Part shown: piece after piece, positions 55,172 through 64,000 of the stretch
Numbering within the stretch: the stretch's first letter is position 1
How the letters are laid out: each line of letters opens with the position of its first letter
From: Edwardsiella hoshinae NBRC 105699 = ATCC 33379
GTDB taxonomy: Bacteria; Pseudomonadota; Gammaproteobacteria; Enterobacterales; Enterobacteriaceae
DNA: 64,000 nucleotides
Direction: 5' to 3'
Assembly (NCBI RefSeq): GCF_000474215.1
Contig: NZ_BAUC01000021.1
Coordinates: 1-64,000, forward strand
Notes under the pieces: generated by a model
What the model was told of the DNA's origin: nothing
Database searches by the model: none
Seen by the model: the letters and a program-made list of their open reading frames with translations, nothing else
Program-made: the position numbers and the translations under genes

Positions 55172-55606
55172 TCAGACACGGTAAACCTCTTTGGCCCGCA
55201 AGGTAAACGCCTGCACCATGCTGCCAGCCAACTCCTTAAACACCTTGCCGAAAGCCAGTTCGACCAACTTGTTGGTAAACTCAAATTCCAGATGCAATTC
55301 GACCTTACAGGCCTCCTCGCTCAACGGGGTAAAATGCCACTCCCCCATCAGGCGGCGGAAGGGCCCTTCCACCAGACGCATCTGGATGTTGCGATTGTCG
55401 GCCAGGGTATTGCAGGTAGTGAAGGTTTTACTGATGCCCGCCTTACAGACATCCACCGAGGCGGTCATGCTCTGCGGTGTACTCTCCAGAATGCGGCTAC
55501 CGACGCAGCCCGGCAAGAAGTCCGGGTAGGCAGTCACATCATTGACCAACTGGTACATCTGCTGAGCGCTGAATGGCACCAGCGCGGAACGGCTAATCTG
55601 CGGCAT
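55172..55606 (-). CDS. ratA: Polyketide-cyclase/START-like protein RatA
   Basis: 144 residues, the E. coli length, opening [20 protein letters not shown]. It has the START/coenzyme-Q-binding fold with [10 protein letters not shown] and [18 protein letters not shown]. In E. coli it was described as a toxin that blocks 70S assembly, while the wider family (Coq10-like) binds quinone; both views are recorded. Overexpression toxicity cannot be judged from sequence. Confidence 0.94.
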   Translation of the reverse strand: MPQISRSALVPFSAQQMYQLVNDVTAYPDFLPGCVGSRILESTPQSMTASVDVCKAGISKTFTTCNTLADNRNIQMRLVEGPFRRLMGEWHFTPLSEEACKVELHLEFEFTNKLVELAFGKVFKELAGSMVQAFTLRAKEVYRV

Positions 55607-55759
55607 ATCGATTCCTGGACGACATAAACCCCAACATAATACCATTTATTGCTAGACAGAGAGAATTGGCTTACGCACACTGGATGCCGACCATAAATCT
55701 GCGGCCCGCCGCGGCGCAGGGTATTCAGACGCCGCGCGCAACAGTATAATGACGCTACT

Positions 55760-56242
55760 ATGACCAAGAAAAAAGCACATAAACCGGGTTCGGCAACCAT
55801 TGCCATGAACAAGCGCGCGCGCCACGAATACTTCATCGAAGATGAGTTCGAGGCCGGGCTGTCGCTGCAAGGCTGGGAGGTCAAATCCCTACGGGCCGGT
55901 AAGGCCAATATCAGCGAAAGTTATATCTTGCTGCAAAACGGCGAGGCATTCCTGTTCGGCGCCACGTTCACCCCACTGAGCGTCGCCTCCAGCCATGTGG
56001 TATGCGATCCGACGCGCACTCGCAAACTGCTGCTCAAAGAGCGCGAGCTGGCGAGCCTGTTCGGCAGCGCCAACCGCGACGGTTACACCATCGTTCCCCT
56101 GTCGTTGTACTGGAAGAACGCCTGGGCCAAGCTGAAGATCGGTGTGGCTAAGGGTAAGAAAGAACACGATAAACGCGATGACATCAAAGATCGCGAGTGG
56201 AAGCAGGACAAAGCAAGAATTATGAAACACGCCAACCGCTAA
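55760..56242 (+). CDS. smpB: SsrA-binding protein SmpB
   Basis: 160 residues, the E. coli length. It binds tmRNA and delivers it to stalled ribosomes. Motifs are [34 protein letters not shown] and the basic tail [17 protein letters not shown]. It is 48 bases upstream of the ssrA gene and divergent from ratA. Confidence 0.99.
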   Translation: MTKKKAHKPGSATIAMNKRARHEYFIEDEFEAGLSLQGWEVKSLRAGKANISESYILLQNGEAFLFGATFTPLSVASSHVVCDPTRTRKLLLKERELASLFGSANRDGYTIVPLSLYWKNAWAKLKIGVAKGKKEHDKRDDIKDREWKQDKARIMKHANR

Positions 56243-56290
56243 GGCTGGCACAACGGCGCTAAACTCTGGTATACTGCCGTTTACACACTT

Positions 56291-56654
56291 GGGCCTGATT
56301 CTGGATTCGACGGGATTTGCGAAACTCAAGGTGCATGCCGAGGGGCGGTTTGCCTCGTAAAAAGCCGCAAAAAAATAGTCGCAAACGACGAAAACTACGC
56401 ACTCGCAGCTTAATAACCTGCGCAGAGCCCTCTCTCCCTAGCCTCCGCTCTTAGGACGGGGATCAAGAGAGGTCAAACCCAAAAGAGATCGCGTGGAGCT
56501 CCTGCCTGGGGGTGAAACGTTAAAACTAATCAGGCTAGTTTGTTAGTGGCGTGTCTGTCCGCAGCTGGCAAGCGAATGTAAAGACCAGACTAAGCATGTA
56601 GTACCGACAGCGTAGTAATTTCGGACGCGGGTTCAACTCCCGCCAGGTCCACCA
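56291..56654 (+). ncRNA. ssrA: Transfer-messenger RNA (tmRNA)
   Basis: 364 bases. The 5' acceptor GGGCCTG pairs with CAGGTCC before A-CCA at the 3' end, and GGATTCGACGGG and GGGTTCAACTCCC form the tRNA-like part. The reading frame at 56381-56410 encodes the tag ANDENYALAA, the same as E. coli, with stop at 56411. Pseudoknot-rich sequence lies between. The tag routes stalled proteins to ClpXP. The 3' end of ssrA is a frequent integration site, and the DNA after it is accessory. Confidence 0.98.
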
Positions 56655-56667
56655 AATTTGGAAAGTG

Positions 56668-56706
56668 AAAAGCCCGCCCGGCGCAAGTCTGGCGGGCTTT
56701 TTTGCG
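56668..56706 (+). terminator. Terminator of ssrA
   Basis: AGCCCGCC (56671-56678) and GGCGGGCT (56691-56698) form the stem, preceded by A residues and followed by a T run. Confidence 0.92.
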
Positions 56707-57014
56707 TCTGTCGTTTGTCTTCATCGGCAGAATCCGATGATTATTGGTATATGTTTAGGTATACGGCACGAGCGCGTCGATCGGTTTATCCCATATGCGC
56801 ACGCGGTAATCACCGCGCCCTCACCCTCGCCAAAAATAAGAAAGTTTTCAGAAAGTCAGGCACGCCAACAGGCTTTCGCGCTTCGCAGCACTCCCCTGCA
56901 TCGCTTATCCAAGCTCGGCGCGATTGATAACTTTTTGCGCCGATGATCAAGTAAATCATGTTGATTTTATGAGAGAATTTTCAATAACTGCCTCCTGAGG
57001 AGAGAAGCCTGCTT
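56707..57014. other. Gene-poor junction after ssrA
   Basis: No supported gene. Two overlapping plus frames are open for about 90 codons but give no recognisable product. No duplicate of the ssrA 3' end is seen nearby that would mark an attachment site within the window. Confidence 0.5.
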
Positions 57015-57608
57015 ATGGCCGAGATCAACAAGAGCACACTCACGGAAAGTGACATCATCAGCAAATACCTGCTGCCCGCGATCAAAGCCGCAGGCTGGGA
57101 CGACTTCACTCAGATTCGCCAAGAGGTGAAGCTGCGGGATGGGAAAGTGGTGGTACGCGGCCAGATGGCGGCGCGTAAGGCGGTTAAATCGGCCGATATC
57201 GTGCTCTATCACAAAATGGGCATACCGTTGGCGGTGATCGAGGCCAAGGCTAACAAATATCAGGTCAGCAAGGGAATGCAGCAGGGGCTTGACTATGCCC
57301 ACCTGCTGGATGTGCCTTTCGTGTTTGCCAATAACGGCGATAGCTTCGTCTTTCATGACAAGACTAACCCCGCACAACTTGAATCCGAAATCGCGCTAAA
57401 CGATTTTCCCAGCCCGGCTCAGCTCTGGGACAAGTTCTGCCATTGGAAAGGATATACCCCGGCGCAACTGCCCATCATCGGCCAAGATTACTATTCAGAC
57501 GGTAGCGGCAAATCCCCCCGCTACTACCCGTTGCAGGCGATCAATAAGAGCATCGAGGCCATCTCTCAAGGTCAGCAGCGGGTTTTATTGGTCATGGCCA
57601 CCGGCTAG
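57015..57608 (+). pseudogene. hsdR: Type I restriction HsdR, N-terminal remnant
   Basis: 197 codons matching only the N-terminal part of the endonuclease subunit, which is normally over 800 residues. The nuclease core is intact ([20 protein letters not shown], with an Asp and a Glu-x-Lys) and the frame runs to VLLVMATG, the start of the Walker A motif (MATGTGKT), where a TAG ends it. The helicase and translocase parts are missing. Directly after it the sequence becomes the C-terminus of HsdS, so a deletion joined the two. A good start (ribosome-binding site AGGAGAGAAG) remains; the product would be an isolated nuclease domain. Confidence 0.9.
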
Positions 57609-57840
57609 AATTTACTATGCAAAGGTCGCTGGTGGAACAAGTAGTTCTATGAAGAACGTCTCTAGGAGCCAGATTCAAAATCTAGTTGTTGCACTTCCAC
57701 CTAGATCTGAAGAACTAAAAATTATCGATAAAGTGAATGGACTGATGACTCTCTGCGACCAACTGAAATCCCGCCTGCAAACCAGTCAGCAGACCCAGCT
57801 TGCCTTGGCCGAGTCACTGGTGGAAGGGGCATTGGCTTAA
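57607..57840 (+). pseudogene. hsdS: Type I specificity subunit HsdS, C-terminal remnant
   Basis: In the frame ending at 57840 the text YYAKVAGGTSSSMKNVSRSQ, then QNLVVALPPRSEELKIIDKV matches the last ~75 residues of an HsdS: the end of the second target-recognition domain and the conserved dimer helix (LKSRLQTSQQTQLALAESLVEGAL). No start is available and the rest of hsdS plus all of hsdM are gone. It cannot specify a DNA site. A hairpin terminator follows. Confidence 0.88.
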
Positions 57841-57845
57841 CTACC

Positions 57846-57878
57846 GCAAGGGCTTCCGCTGTGAAGCCCTTGCCTCTT
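57846..57878 (+). terminator. Terminator after the hsdS remnant
   Basis: GCAAGGGCTTC (57846-57856) and GAAGCCCTTGC (57863-57873) form an eleven-base stem, followed by CTCTTTAT. It was probably the terminator of the original hsd operon. Confidence 0.75.
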
Positions 57879-58079
57879 TATATGCCGCCATTCACAGCAA
57901 CCGCCGTTGCCAGCGAACGCCTGCAACTGCATCAGGATCGGTAAGCGGCTTTACCCGTTCAGCCTAGCGTTACCCTGCGCGCTTTACGTTTCGCATGCCT
58001 CCGGCAGACTCATGCTGCCATCAATGATCATCTCTCGACGTAAAGCGCGACATGGCACGCTCCCGGTGAGCGCTGACGA

Positions 58080-59501
58080 TTACCGATTCGCCGCATTAGC
58101 GCTAATTTTACTCAATGCAAAGTAGACAAACGCGCCTAAGAATAGGCCAAAAACATACGATGAATCATACAGCCAAGCCAGAGCGTCTATATTTTTTGAT
58201 AGCATTATCCCGCCCCAAACGCTCAGCAAGGCGATGACCGCATTTTTATTGACGCCCTGATACCTGCCGCTATCCACTTTGTAGAGATCCACCATGTCAA
58301 TTTTGGTCTTATTCTCAATCCAGTAGGAGACCAGATAGATCCCGGTAATCGGCCCCAGTAGCGCACCCAACATACCAAGAACCACAAAAATAAGATTATC
58401 GGGGTCCGCCAACACCTTCCAAGGCATGCCAAAAACGGAAAGCAAGGCCACCAGCACCACCGCATATGAGTATTTAAATCCTGTTATCTTGCTTGATATT
58501 AATGTATTAAAGACATTCGAAGGTGGTATTAAGTTCGCCGGTACATTAGTAGTAAGCGTAGCCAGTAAAATAAATGCTGAAGTGATGATAACCAAGGAGG
58601 GGCTTTCAAATCTTGATATTAAAACAACCGGGTCCCAAATTATTTCGTTAAAGGCAATGGAAGAGCCGGCAGTCATGGCTACGCCGACAAACACGATATA
58701 AGCGGTAGCTAACGGTGCAAAAATTATTTGTCCTAAGAACTGAGAGCGTTGATCTTTAGCATTCTTGGTAAAGTCTGACATATTAAGAGCGATGGTGCTG
58801 TCAAAAGCAATAAATGATGATAGCGCGGGAAAGAAGATAAGCCAAAAGTTTTCTAGATCCTCCTTCCCAGAGACGGCCGGTTGAGATAAAAGCGCACTCA
58901 CACTCCAACCTGACACCGATAGCGCCCAAAGAATAACCAGCAAAGAAAGAAAAATCAAAATCATTGCTGACTTATCAGCCAGCCATTTAACCCCGGCGTT
59001 TTCATTAAACGCCACGATAATATTGAGCAGTACAAATAAAAAGAAAGACAGAAACGCTGAAATAAAGCCTAGCGAGGAATACGCAGGGAAAAAGATAGAA
59101 ATAATGTTAGTGATAGCTTGACCGCCAATCCACGCCGTCACACCAAACCAAAAACAGCCCAAAACAGCCCTAACGAATGTAGGGATGATACTTCCTTTTA
59201 TGCCAAATACTGCCCGGGATAACAGAGGGAAATTAATACCATACTTAGCCCCCGGATACCCAAGCAAAACAGCGGGGATCATCACGATTGTATGCCCCAA
59301 TACCACGGTAAACAGCGCCTGCGACCATGACATACCGACCTGTATAATCCCCGTTCCCAGCATCAATGCTGGAATTGATACCATTATCCCTATCCACAGC
59401 GAGGCAAAACTCCCGATGCCCCATGTTCGCTTAACAACGGGCTTGGTGTATTCATTATAAATATTTTTACATCCTAATAACTCCGAAGGAAGGCTTGCCA
59501 T
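58080..59501 (-). CDS. NCS1-family nucleobase/hydantoin-type permease
   Basis: 473 residues with about twelve membrane helices. Family features include the N-terminal NEYTKPVVKRTWGIGSFASLW, GYPGAKYGINFPLLSRAVFG and the TM6-TM8 region with Asn/Asp residues; NCS1 proteins import cytosine, allantoin, hydantoins, thiamine or purines with H+ or Na+. The substrate is not clear and no catabolic genes adjoin it. The gene is A+T-rich against the core genome, suggesting transfer. The ATG at 59501 has AGTGGA upstream; another ATG six codons earlier (59519) lacks such a signal. Confidence 0.88.
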   Translation of the reverse strand: MASLPSELLGCKNIYNEYTKPVVKRTWGIGSFASLWIGIMVSIPALMLGTGIIQVGMSWSQALFTVVLGHTIVMIPAVLLGYPGAKYGINFPLLSRAVFGIKGSIIPTFVRAVLGCFWFGVTAWIGGQAITNIISIFFPAYSSLGFISAFLSFFLFVLLNIIVAFNENAGVKWLADKSAMILIFLSLLVILWALSVSGWSVSALLSQPAVSGKEDLENFWLIFFPALSSFIAFDSTIALNMSDFTKNAKDQRSQFLGQIIFAPLATAYIVFVGVAMTAGSSIAFNEIIWDPVVLISRFESPSLVIITSAFILLATLTTNVPANLIPPSNVFNTLISSKITGFKYSYAVVLVALLSVFGMPWKVLADPDNLIFVVLGMLGALLGPITGIYLVSYWIENKTKIDMVDLYKVDSGRYQGVNKNAVIALLSVWGGIMLSKNIDALAWLYDSSYVFGLFLGAFVYFALSKISANAANR

Positions 59502-59519
59502 GATTCCACTCTTCACCAT

Positions 59520-60130
59520 TATTTATAGTGTGTTCTATATCAGGAAAGCCATTACATCCAATTACTGTGCCAAATATTATCTATCTGTAAATAACATTGT
59601 GTTATAGTTGATGCGTGTGATAGTCATCTCAAATATAAATGACGCGTATGTAATAAGACTTAGCATAAAGATAAATAGTCCTCGTCATTGGGCCTAATGC
59701 CCCCAGCCCCTTCTCAATATGAGAATCATATGAAAATCAATATGATAAAATGCAAACATATTGATAACGAAATACTCTTCCCGAATAAGCGCCACACCGG
59801 CCGCCCACGCTGTCGGCTGATGGGGATGCATCAGTAAATTAGAAATAAAATCAATATGATAACAACAATCCTCTGCTATGGGCATGGCGGTATAGGTTCA
59901 ATTTTTGCCAAGTTAAAGGCCCTGGCCGTGCCGACCATCGCGGGGGGAATAAGGAGAGGTTCAGAAGCACTAACGCGTGCCATGGCAATACTGTCCTAAC
60001 CACGCGCGGCACCCTAGCTCGCCCACTCGCTGACGCTTAGCGCGAGAGGCGCGCAAGACGGAGCCCGCCGCCGCGCTGCGCTCACCACGCCCCGGCTATA
60101 ACTACGCGACATGGCGGCCAAGAGCCGCGC
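59520..60130. other. AT-rich intergenic region with a 16-bp direct repeat
   Basis: No convincing gene; the 63-codon minus frame at 59694-59885 has no start signal. AAAATCAATATGATAA occurs at 59733-59748 and again at 59847-59862, 114 bases apart. The first 300 bases, upstream of the NCS1 gene, are strongly A+T-rich and likely carry its promoter. Confidence 0.55.
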
Positions 60131-61489
60131 TCATGTGTCAGGATCGCCCAGGCGCCAAGCAGAATAAGCGGCACCCAGCATCGCGAGCAGAGTTATCCCT
60201 ATAAAGCCAAGATAACCGTGCGCGACACGCACCTGCGCCGAAAGTAATGCCGTACTGAACAAGCTCCCTAGGACACCCCCTATCAACTGCACCATACGGA
60301 TCAACATGCTGGTGTCATTGAGCCAAATACGCGGCGTCAGCCGATAAGGCGCGCTAAGCAAAACCAGCAACGCCAAGCCGATACCGCCCCCCCGTACCAA
60401 GAATCCCAGCGCCTGCCATCCCAACGTGCCGGGCATGATCAATACCAGGCTCACAAGTGATAAGGCTAATCCCAACGCCATCACGCCAAAGTCGCTCCAC
60501 TGGGCGAGCCGTGGGTAGAAGAGCCAACGGCTAATGCCGCTTCCTATCCCCTGGAGCGCTAACATCGCCCCCAGATACCACACGGGAAACGCCCCTTGCG
60601 ACACCGCGGCCAAAGGGTAATAAACGAGAAAACCATAAAAAACCAACGAAGTGATCAATCCTAACCCCATCTGGGCCGCATAATGCGCATGACGAAACAA
60701 CGTCAGCGTGAGCAGGGACTCCGCCATGGTCTGGTTGAGCCAAGTCGCCAGCGCAAACAGTAGCAAGGCGGCGACAGTGAAATAGAGCCCCCAGAGGAGA
60801 GAGAGCATCAGGCAGAAAAAAGCGAGGAAGAACAGAAGGAAAACAAGCCGATTAAAGCGCACTGCCGCTGACCGCACGTTTTCGCATACCGTCGGCCCGC
60901 TTAGCCATAACGCCGCGACGACCAGGGGAAGATTGAGCCAGAAGGCGAAACGCCAACTCCCACTCGCGCTCAATAATGCGCCCAACAACGGCCCGATCGC
61001 CGGGGCGAAAACCGCCAATACACTGATGCGCCCCATCATCGTTTTCACCTGATCCGCCGCCACGCTCACCACAATCAACGTCGGTACCTGCACCATCATA
61101 ACCCCGGCGACGACGCCCAATAACGTGCGGCTCAGCAGCATCAGGTCGAAACGGGAGGCCAGTGCTACCAGTAGGGACGCGACGGCAAATACCGTGAGCG
61201 AGGCGCGCCACACGCAGCGGTATCCCCAACGCGCCGTCAGGTAGCCGGAAAGCAGCACGCCGGCCGCACTGGCGATGAGGTAAAGTGTAACCAGCCACGG
61301 CATGGCCACCAGATCCCCCTGTAGACTCTGCGCGATGTCGGGCAAGATCACATTGATAAGGCTGCTATCGAGCAAGGGTAAGATGGCGGCGATGATCATC
61401 GCCGCCTGCCATCGGCCGCTTATCTGCGTGGCTATCTGTGCCATCTTCTCCATCCTCACACGGGATAAACCGGGAGCGCCTGTCTGCAT
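60131..61489 (-). CDS. MFS multidrug-type transporter
   Basis: Up to 452 residues with about twelve to fourteen membrane helices. The DHA-type antiporter motifs are present: LLDSSLINVILPDIAQSL with the Asp of helix 1, the loop GYLTARWGYRCVWRASL (motif A-like) and a helix-5 motif-C-like stretch (APAIGPLLGALLS). It probably expels drugs or metabolites with H+. It is divergent from an AraC-type regulator gene 130 bases away. In-frame ATGs at 61453 and 61444 are alternative starts; none has a strong ribosome-binding site. Substrate unknown. Confidence 0.85.
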   Translation of the reverse strand: MQTGAPGLSRVRMEKMAQIATQISGRWQAAMIIAAILPLLDSSLINVILPDIAQSLQGDLVAMPWLVTLYLIASAAGVLLSGYLTARWGYRCVWRASLTVFAVASLLVALASRFDLMLLSRTLLGVVAGVMMVQVPTLIVVSVAADQVKTMMGRISVLAVFAPAIGPLLGALLSASGSWRFAFWLNLPLVVAALWLSGPTVCENVRSAAVRFNRLVFLLFFLAFFCLMLSLLWGLYFTVAALLLFALATWLNQTMAESLLTLTLFRHAHYAAQMGLGLITSLVFYGFLVYYPLAAVSQGAFPVWYLGAMLALQGIGSGISRWLFYPRLAQWSDFGVMALGLALSLVSLVLIMPGTLGWQALGFLVRGGGIGLALLVLLSAPYRLTPRIWLNDTSMLIRMVQLIGGVLGSLFSTALLSAQVRVAHGYLGFIGITLLAMLGAAYSAWRLGDPDT

Positions 61490-61618
61490 CGGGCTAACGA
61501 TATGCCGAGCACGCTCGGCGCAGGAGAGAATATAGACAATGCCGTGCGTGGCCTGCTAACCTGCTCGGGTCAATCGCTATCCCATTGAGGCCATCTGTCT
61601 CCAGGAATCGCCCTGATC

Positions 61619-62428
61619 ATGGAGCATCCGTTGCTCGCGCCGCACATCGCCGCCTCGCACCAAGGGGCCGTCATCATCGCCCGAGTCATCGAGCCGACGG
61701 GAAGGATAGCGCAAAAACATTCACACAATCGTGGTCAGGTAGTTTGTGCATTCAATGGAGTTATGGTTATCCAACTCGCGCAGGGCGCATGGCTGCTGCC
61801 GCCGCGCTATCTCTTGTGGCTCCCACCACATCAGCCGCACCGCCTGCAAAGTCTGACTCATACCGTACCGGGGATCGCCCTCTATATCCGTCGACACGCC
61901 TGCCTGCGCTTGCCGCAGCAGCCCTGCATCTTGCCGCTCTCCTCGCTATTACAAGCGGCGCTCCAACGCGTCCTGACATGGGACGAGCAACGGCTCGACG
62001 CACAGCAACAACGCCTGGCGGCGGTGATCCTCGACGAGATCGTGACGCTCCCCCCCACACGTCTGGCCCTGGCCTACCCTAGCGATCCCCGTCTGCAACG
62101 TATCGCCTGCGCCCTGACACAGACAGCGGCAGATCCCCGCAGCGCCGAGGCGTGGGCCCATGTGGTCGGCCTCTCCCGCCGCACGCTGAGCCGCCGCTTC
62201 GTGCAGGAGACCGGGATGCACTTTACCGCCTGGCGGCAGCGACTGCGCCTCTTACAGGCCTTGCCGCTGTTAGCCCACGGCGACGCTGTCACCGCCGTTG
62301 CGCTCCAACTCGGCTACACCAATATCAGCGCCTTTATCACCCTGTTTCGCCGACAGTTCGGCATCACCCCAGGGCAATATCGGCAACAATGTGAAGGAGC
62401 TCTCTCCCCCACGTCTTCCCGTCGCTAA
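61619..62428 (+). CDS. AraC-family transcriptional regulator with cupin sensor
   Basis: 269 residues. The N-terminal ~110 form a cupin-like sensor (HSHNRGQVVCAFNGV, LPPRYLLWLPPHQPHRL). The C-terminal ~100 carry two helix-turn-helix motifs: WAHVVGLSRRTLSRRFVQET and VTAVALQLGYTNISAFITLF, then RRQFGITPGQYR. The layout recalls NimR (YeaM) of E. coli, which controls the divergent efflux gene nimT; here too an MFS gene is divergent, so it is probably its regulator. Effector unknown. Confidence 0.88.
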   Translation: MEHPLLAPHIAASHQGAVIIARVIEPTGRIAQKHSHNRGQVVCAFNGVMVIQLAQGAWLLPPRYLLWLPPHQPHRLQSLTHTVPGIALYIRRHACLRLPQQPCILPLSSLLQAALQRVLTWDEQRLDAQQQRLAAVILDEIVTLPPTRLALAYPSDPRLQRIACALTQTAADPRSAEAWAHVVGLSRRTLSRRFVQETGMHFTAWRQRLRLLQALPLLAHGDAVTAVALQLGYTNISAFITLFRRQFGITPGQYRQQCEGALSPTSSRR

Positions 62429-62614
62429 TAGAATAGGAATCGTGTTTACCAAGATAAACATGGCGTTATATATGCGCTGCCCGGCCAAGGCGCCGCTAAC
62501 GGCATCCTCAAGCTTTTTCGCATGACAATGATCACCCGTGACATTCTCTCACCAGACTAACGCTAACAATAACACCTGACTTTATCTGATAAATTATTCA
62601 GTTAAATTATGGCG

Positions 62615-62630
62615 CGTGAATTTCATCACA
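62615..62630 (+). promoter_or_regulatory. CRP site of the tna operon
   Basis: CGTGA-ATTTCA-TCACA has two near-perfect CRP half-sites with the six-base spacer. It is centred about 90 bases upstream of the tnaC start and roughly 60-65 bases before the probable transcript start (TATGCT at 62675-62680 as -10), like the CRP-dependent, catabolite-repressed tna promoter of E. coli. Confidence 0.82.
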
Positions 62631-62711
62631 ATTGACCAATATGATCATAGACAAACAAATTACCCGCGAGCATTTTATGCTAACAAAAGTCACTACGGAT
62701 ATTTGCATATC

Positions 62712-62789
62712 ATGAAAAAGCCATGTGAAACATACATTCCTAGCAAGTGGTTTAATCTCGATACCATCCTGGTCGAATTCTTTTCCTAA
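62712..62789 (+). CDS. tnaC: Tryptophanase leader peptide TnaC
   Basis: A 25-codon frame starting at ATG 62712. Residues 11-17 read SKWFNLD, aligning with SKWFNID of E. coli TnaC (Trp12, Asp16); here Trp13 and Asp17 keep the four-residue spacing. The peptide acts in cis in the ribosome: with free tryptophan it blocks its own release, masks a Rho site and allows read-through into tnaA. The last residue is Ser25, where E. coli has the essential Pro24 (same distance from the Trp). It starts 276 bases before tnaA, a spacing close to E. coli's. Confidence 0.85.
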   Translation: MKKPCETYIPSKWFNLDTILVEFFS

Positions 62790-62987
62790 TATCTCATCCG
62801 CGACACTTACACCTTTGACAAACTCGCATAGGATAACGTATTGCGGGATTTGCTCTATTAGATATGCGCTCTACGATATAACTATTTCGTTATATCCACG
62901 CGCGTTCGCCCTATATTTTATTTATCTACAGCGTTCTTTACCGCCGGTAAAGAACTCCCTACCTGTATAGCTAAAAGGGTAAGCACC

Positions 62988-64000
62988 ATGGATAACTTTA
63001 CACATTTACCAGAACCATTCCGTATTCGTGTTATTGAGCCAGTGAAAAGAACCACGCGTGAACATCGCGAGCTGGCGATCGTCAAATCGGGGATGAACCC
63101 TTTCCTGCTGGATAGCGAAGACGTATTTATCGATCTGCTCACCGACAGCGGCACCGGCGCCGTCACGCAGAGTATGCAGGCCGCCATGATGCGTGGTGAC
63201 GAGGCCTATAGCGGTAGCCGTAGCTACTACGCGCTGGCCGATGCTGTTAAGCGGATCTTTGGCTACCAATACACCATCCCCACCCATCAGGGACGCGGCG
63301 CCGAACAGATTTACATCCCGGTATTGATCAGGAAGCGTGAACAAGAGAAGGGGTTGGATAGAAACAAGATGGTGGCCTTCTCCAACTACTTCTTCGACAC
63401 CACCCAGGGTCATAGCCAGATCAACGGCTGTACCATCCGTAACGTCTACATCGAAGAGGCCTTCGATACCGCGGCACGCCATGACTTTAAAGGCAACTTC
63501 GACATCGACAAGCTGGAGCAAGGTATCCGTGAGGTCGGGGCCAACAATGTGCCCTATATCGTGGCGACCATCACCTGTAACTCGGCGGGGGGCCAACCGG
63601 TCTCCATCGCGAACTTGAAGGCGATGTATGCCGTCGCCCAGAAGTACGATATCCCGGTGGTGATGGACTCGGCCCGTTTTGCCGAAAACGCCTACTTCAT
63701 CCAGCAACGCGAGGCGGAATATCGCGACTGGAGCATCGAGGCGATCACTCGCGAAACCTACAAGTTCGCCGATATGCTGGCCATGTCGGCGAAGAAAGAT
63801 GCCATGGTACCGATGGGCGGTCTGTTGTGCTTTAAGGATGAGCACTTCTTCGACGTCTACACCGAATGCCGCACGCTGTGCGTGGTGCAAGAGGGCTTCC
63901 CGACCTATGGTGGCCTGGAAGGCGGCGCCATGGAGCGTCTAGCCGTCGGGTTGCACGATGGCATGAACCCGGATTGGCTGGCCTACCGCATCGCCCAGGT
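62988..64000 (+). CDS. tnaA: Tryptophanase (3' end outside window)
   Basis: PLP enzyme that cleaves tryptophan to indole, pyruvate and ammonia. The first 337 codons are in the window (E. coli: 471 residues). N-terminus [38 protein letters not shown], the PLP-binding Lys in [16 protein letters not shown] and [20 protein letters not shown] are all close to E. coli. Indole production fits Edwardsiella tarda-type species. The start follows AAGGGTAAGCACC. It is preceded by the tnaC attenuator; a tnaB permease may follow outside the window. Confidence 0.98.
   Translation, partial: MDNFTHLPEPFRIRVIEPVKRTTREHRELAIVKSGMNPFLLDSEDVFIDLLTDSGTGAVTQSMQAAMMRGDEAYSGSRSYYALADAVKRIFGYQYTIPTHQGRGAEQIYIPVLIRKREQEKGLDRNKMVAFSNYFFDTTQGHSQINGCTIRNVYIEEAFDTAARHDFKGNFDIDKLEQGIREVGANNVPYIVATITCNSAGGQPVSIANLKAMYAVAQKYDIPVVMDSARFAENAYFIQQREAEYRDWSIEAITRETYKFADMLAMSAKKDAMVPMGGLLCFKDEHFFDVYTECRTLCVVQEGFPTYGGLEGGAMERLAVGLHDGMNPDWLAYRIAQ

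Noticed and set aside
63006..63890. 294-codon minus frame opposite tnaA
   Set aside because: Antisense shadow; the plus strand encodes a clear tryptophanase that continues past the window.

Overview
The window is a 64 kb piece of a gamma-proteobacterial chromosome of the order Enterobacterales. Gene order (argU-folD-ybcJ-cysS-ppiB-lpxH-purEK-ybbP/ybbA-tesA-ybbO-cnoX; eno-pyrG-mazG-relA-rlmD-barA; acpS-pdxJ-recO-era-rnc-lepB-lepA-rseCBA-rpoE; srmB-grcA-ung-grpE-nadK-recN-bamE-rnfH-ratA-smpB-ssrA) follows E. coli blocks that are far apart there but joined here. High G+C in the core genes, proteins moderately diverged from E. coli, an intimin/invasin-like protein and a tryptophanase locus point to Edwardsiella (indole-positive, such as E. 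tarda or E. piscicida). The genus is an inference; no database was searched.

Region 1 (1-3341) is accessory DNA ending at the argU tRNA. It holds the 3' end of a YadA-type trimeric autotransporter, a LuxR-type regulator, a lone Phd/YefM-like antitoxin, a minus-strand cluster of tRNA-Ile2(CAT), tRNA-Gly(TCC) and an odd third tRNA, and the last ~48 codons of a phage integrase abutting argU. It reads as a decayed integrative element.

Region 2 (3583-19148) is core metabolism and envelope biology: folate, tRNA charging, lipid A, purine synthesis (with PurR box), an ABC-type FtsX-like exporter with thioesterase TesA, co-chaperone CnoX followed by an 11-copy octamer repeat, a diguanylate cyclase, and a yjiH-yjiG-M20 peptidase operon.

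Region 3 (19149-24244) is an AT-rich upstream segment and a 1473-residue inverse autotransporter with Ig-like repeats and a cysteine-bounded C-terminal tip domain.

Region 4 (24380-56654) is almost wholly housekeeping: glycolysis/CTP synthesis, stringent response, BarA hybrid kinase, a long lepA-lepB-rnc-era-recO-pdxJ-acpS run, the sigma-E operon with its own sigma-E promoter, BrnQ, RNA helicase SrmB, GrcA with two FNR boxes, heat-shock GrpE with a sigma-32 promoter, SOS-controlled RecN with two LexA boxes, and the smpB-ssrA trans-translation pair. mazEF is absent between relA and mazG, and nadB is absent beside rpoE.

Region 5 (56655-64000), after ssrA, is accessory again: an internally deleted type I restriction locus (5' hsdR joined to 3' hsdS), an AT-rich NCS1 transporter gene, a divergent MFS exporter/AraC regulator pair, and the tna operon (CRP site, a TnaC leader peptide lacking the usual critical proline, and most of tnaA, which runs off the end).
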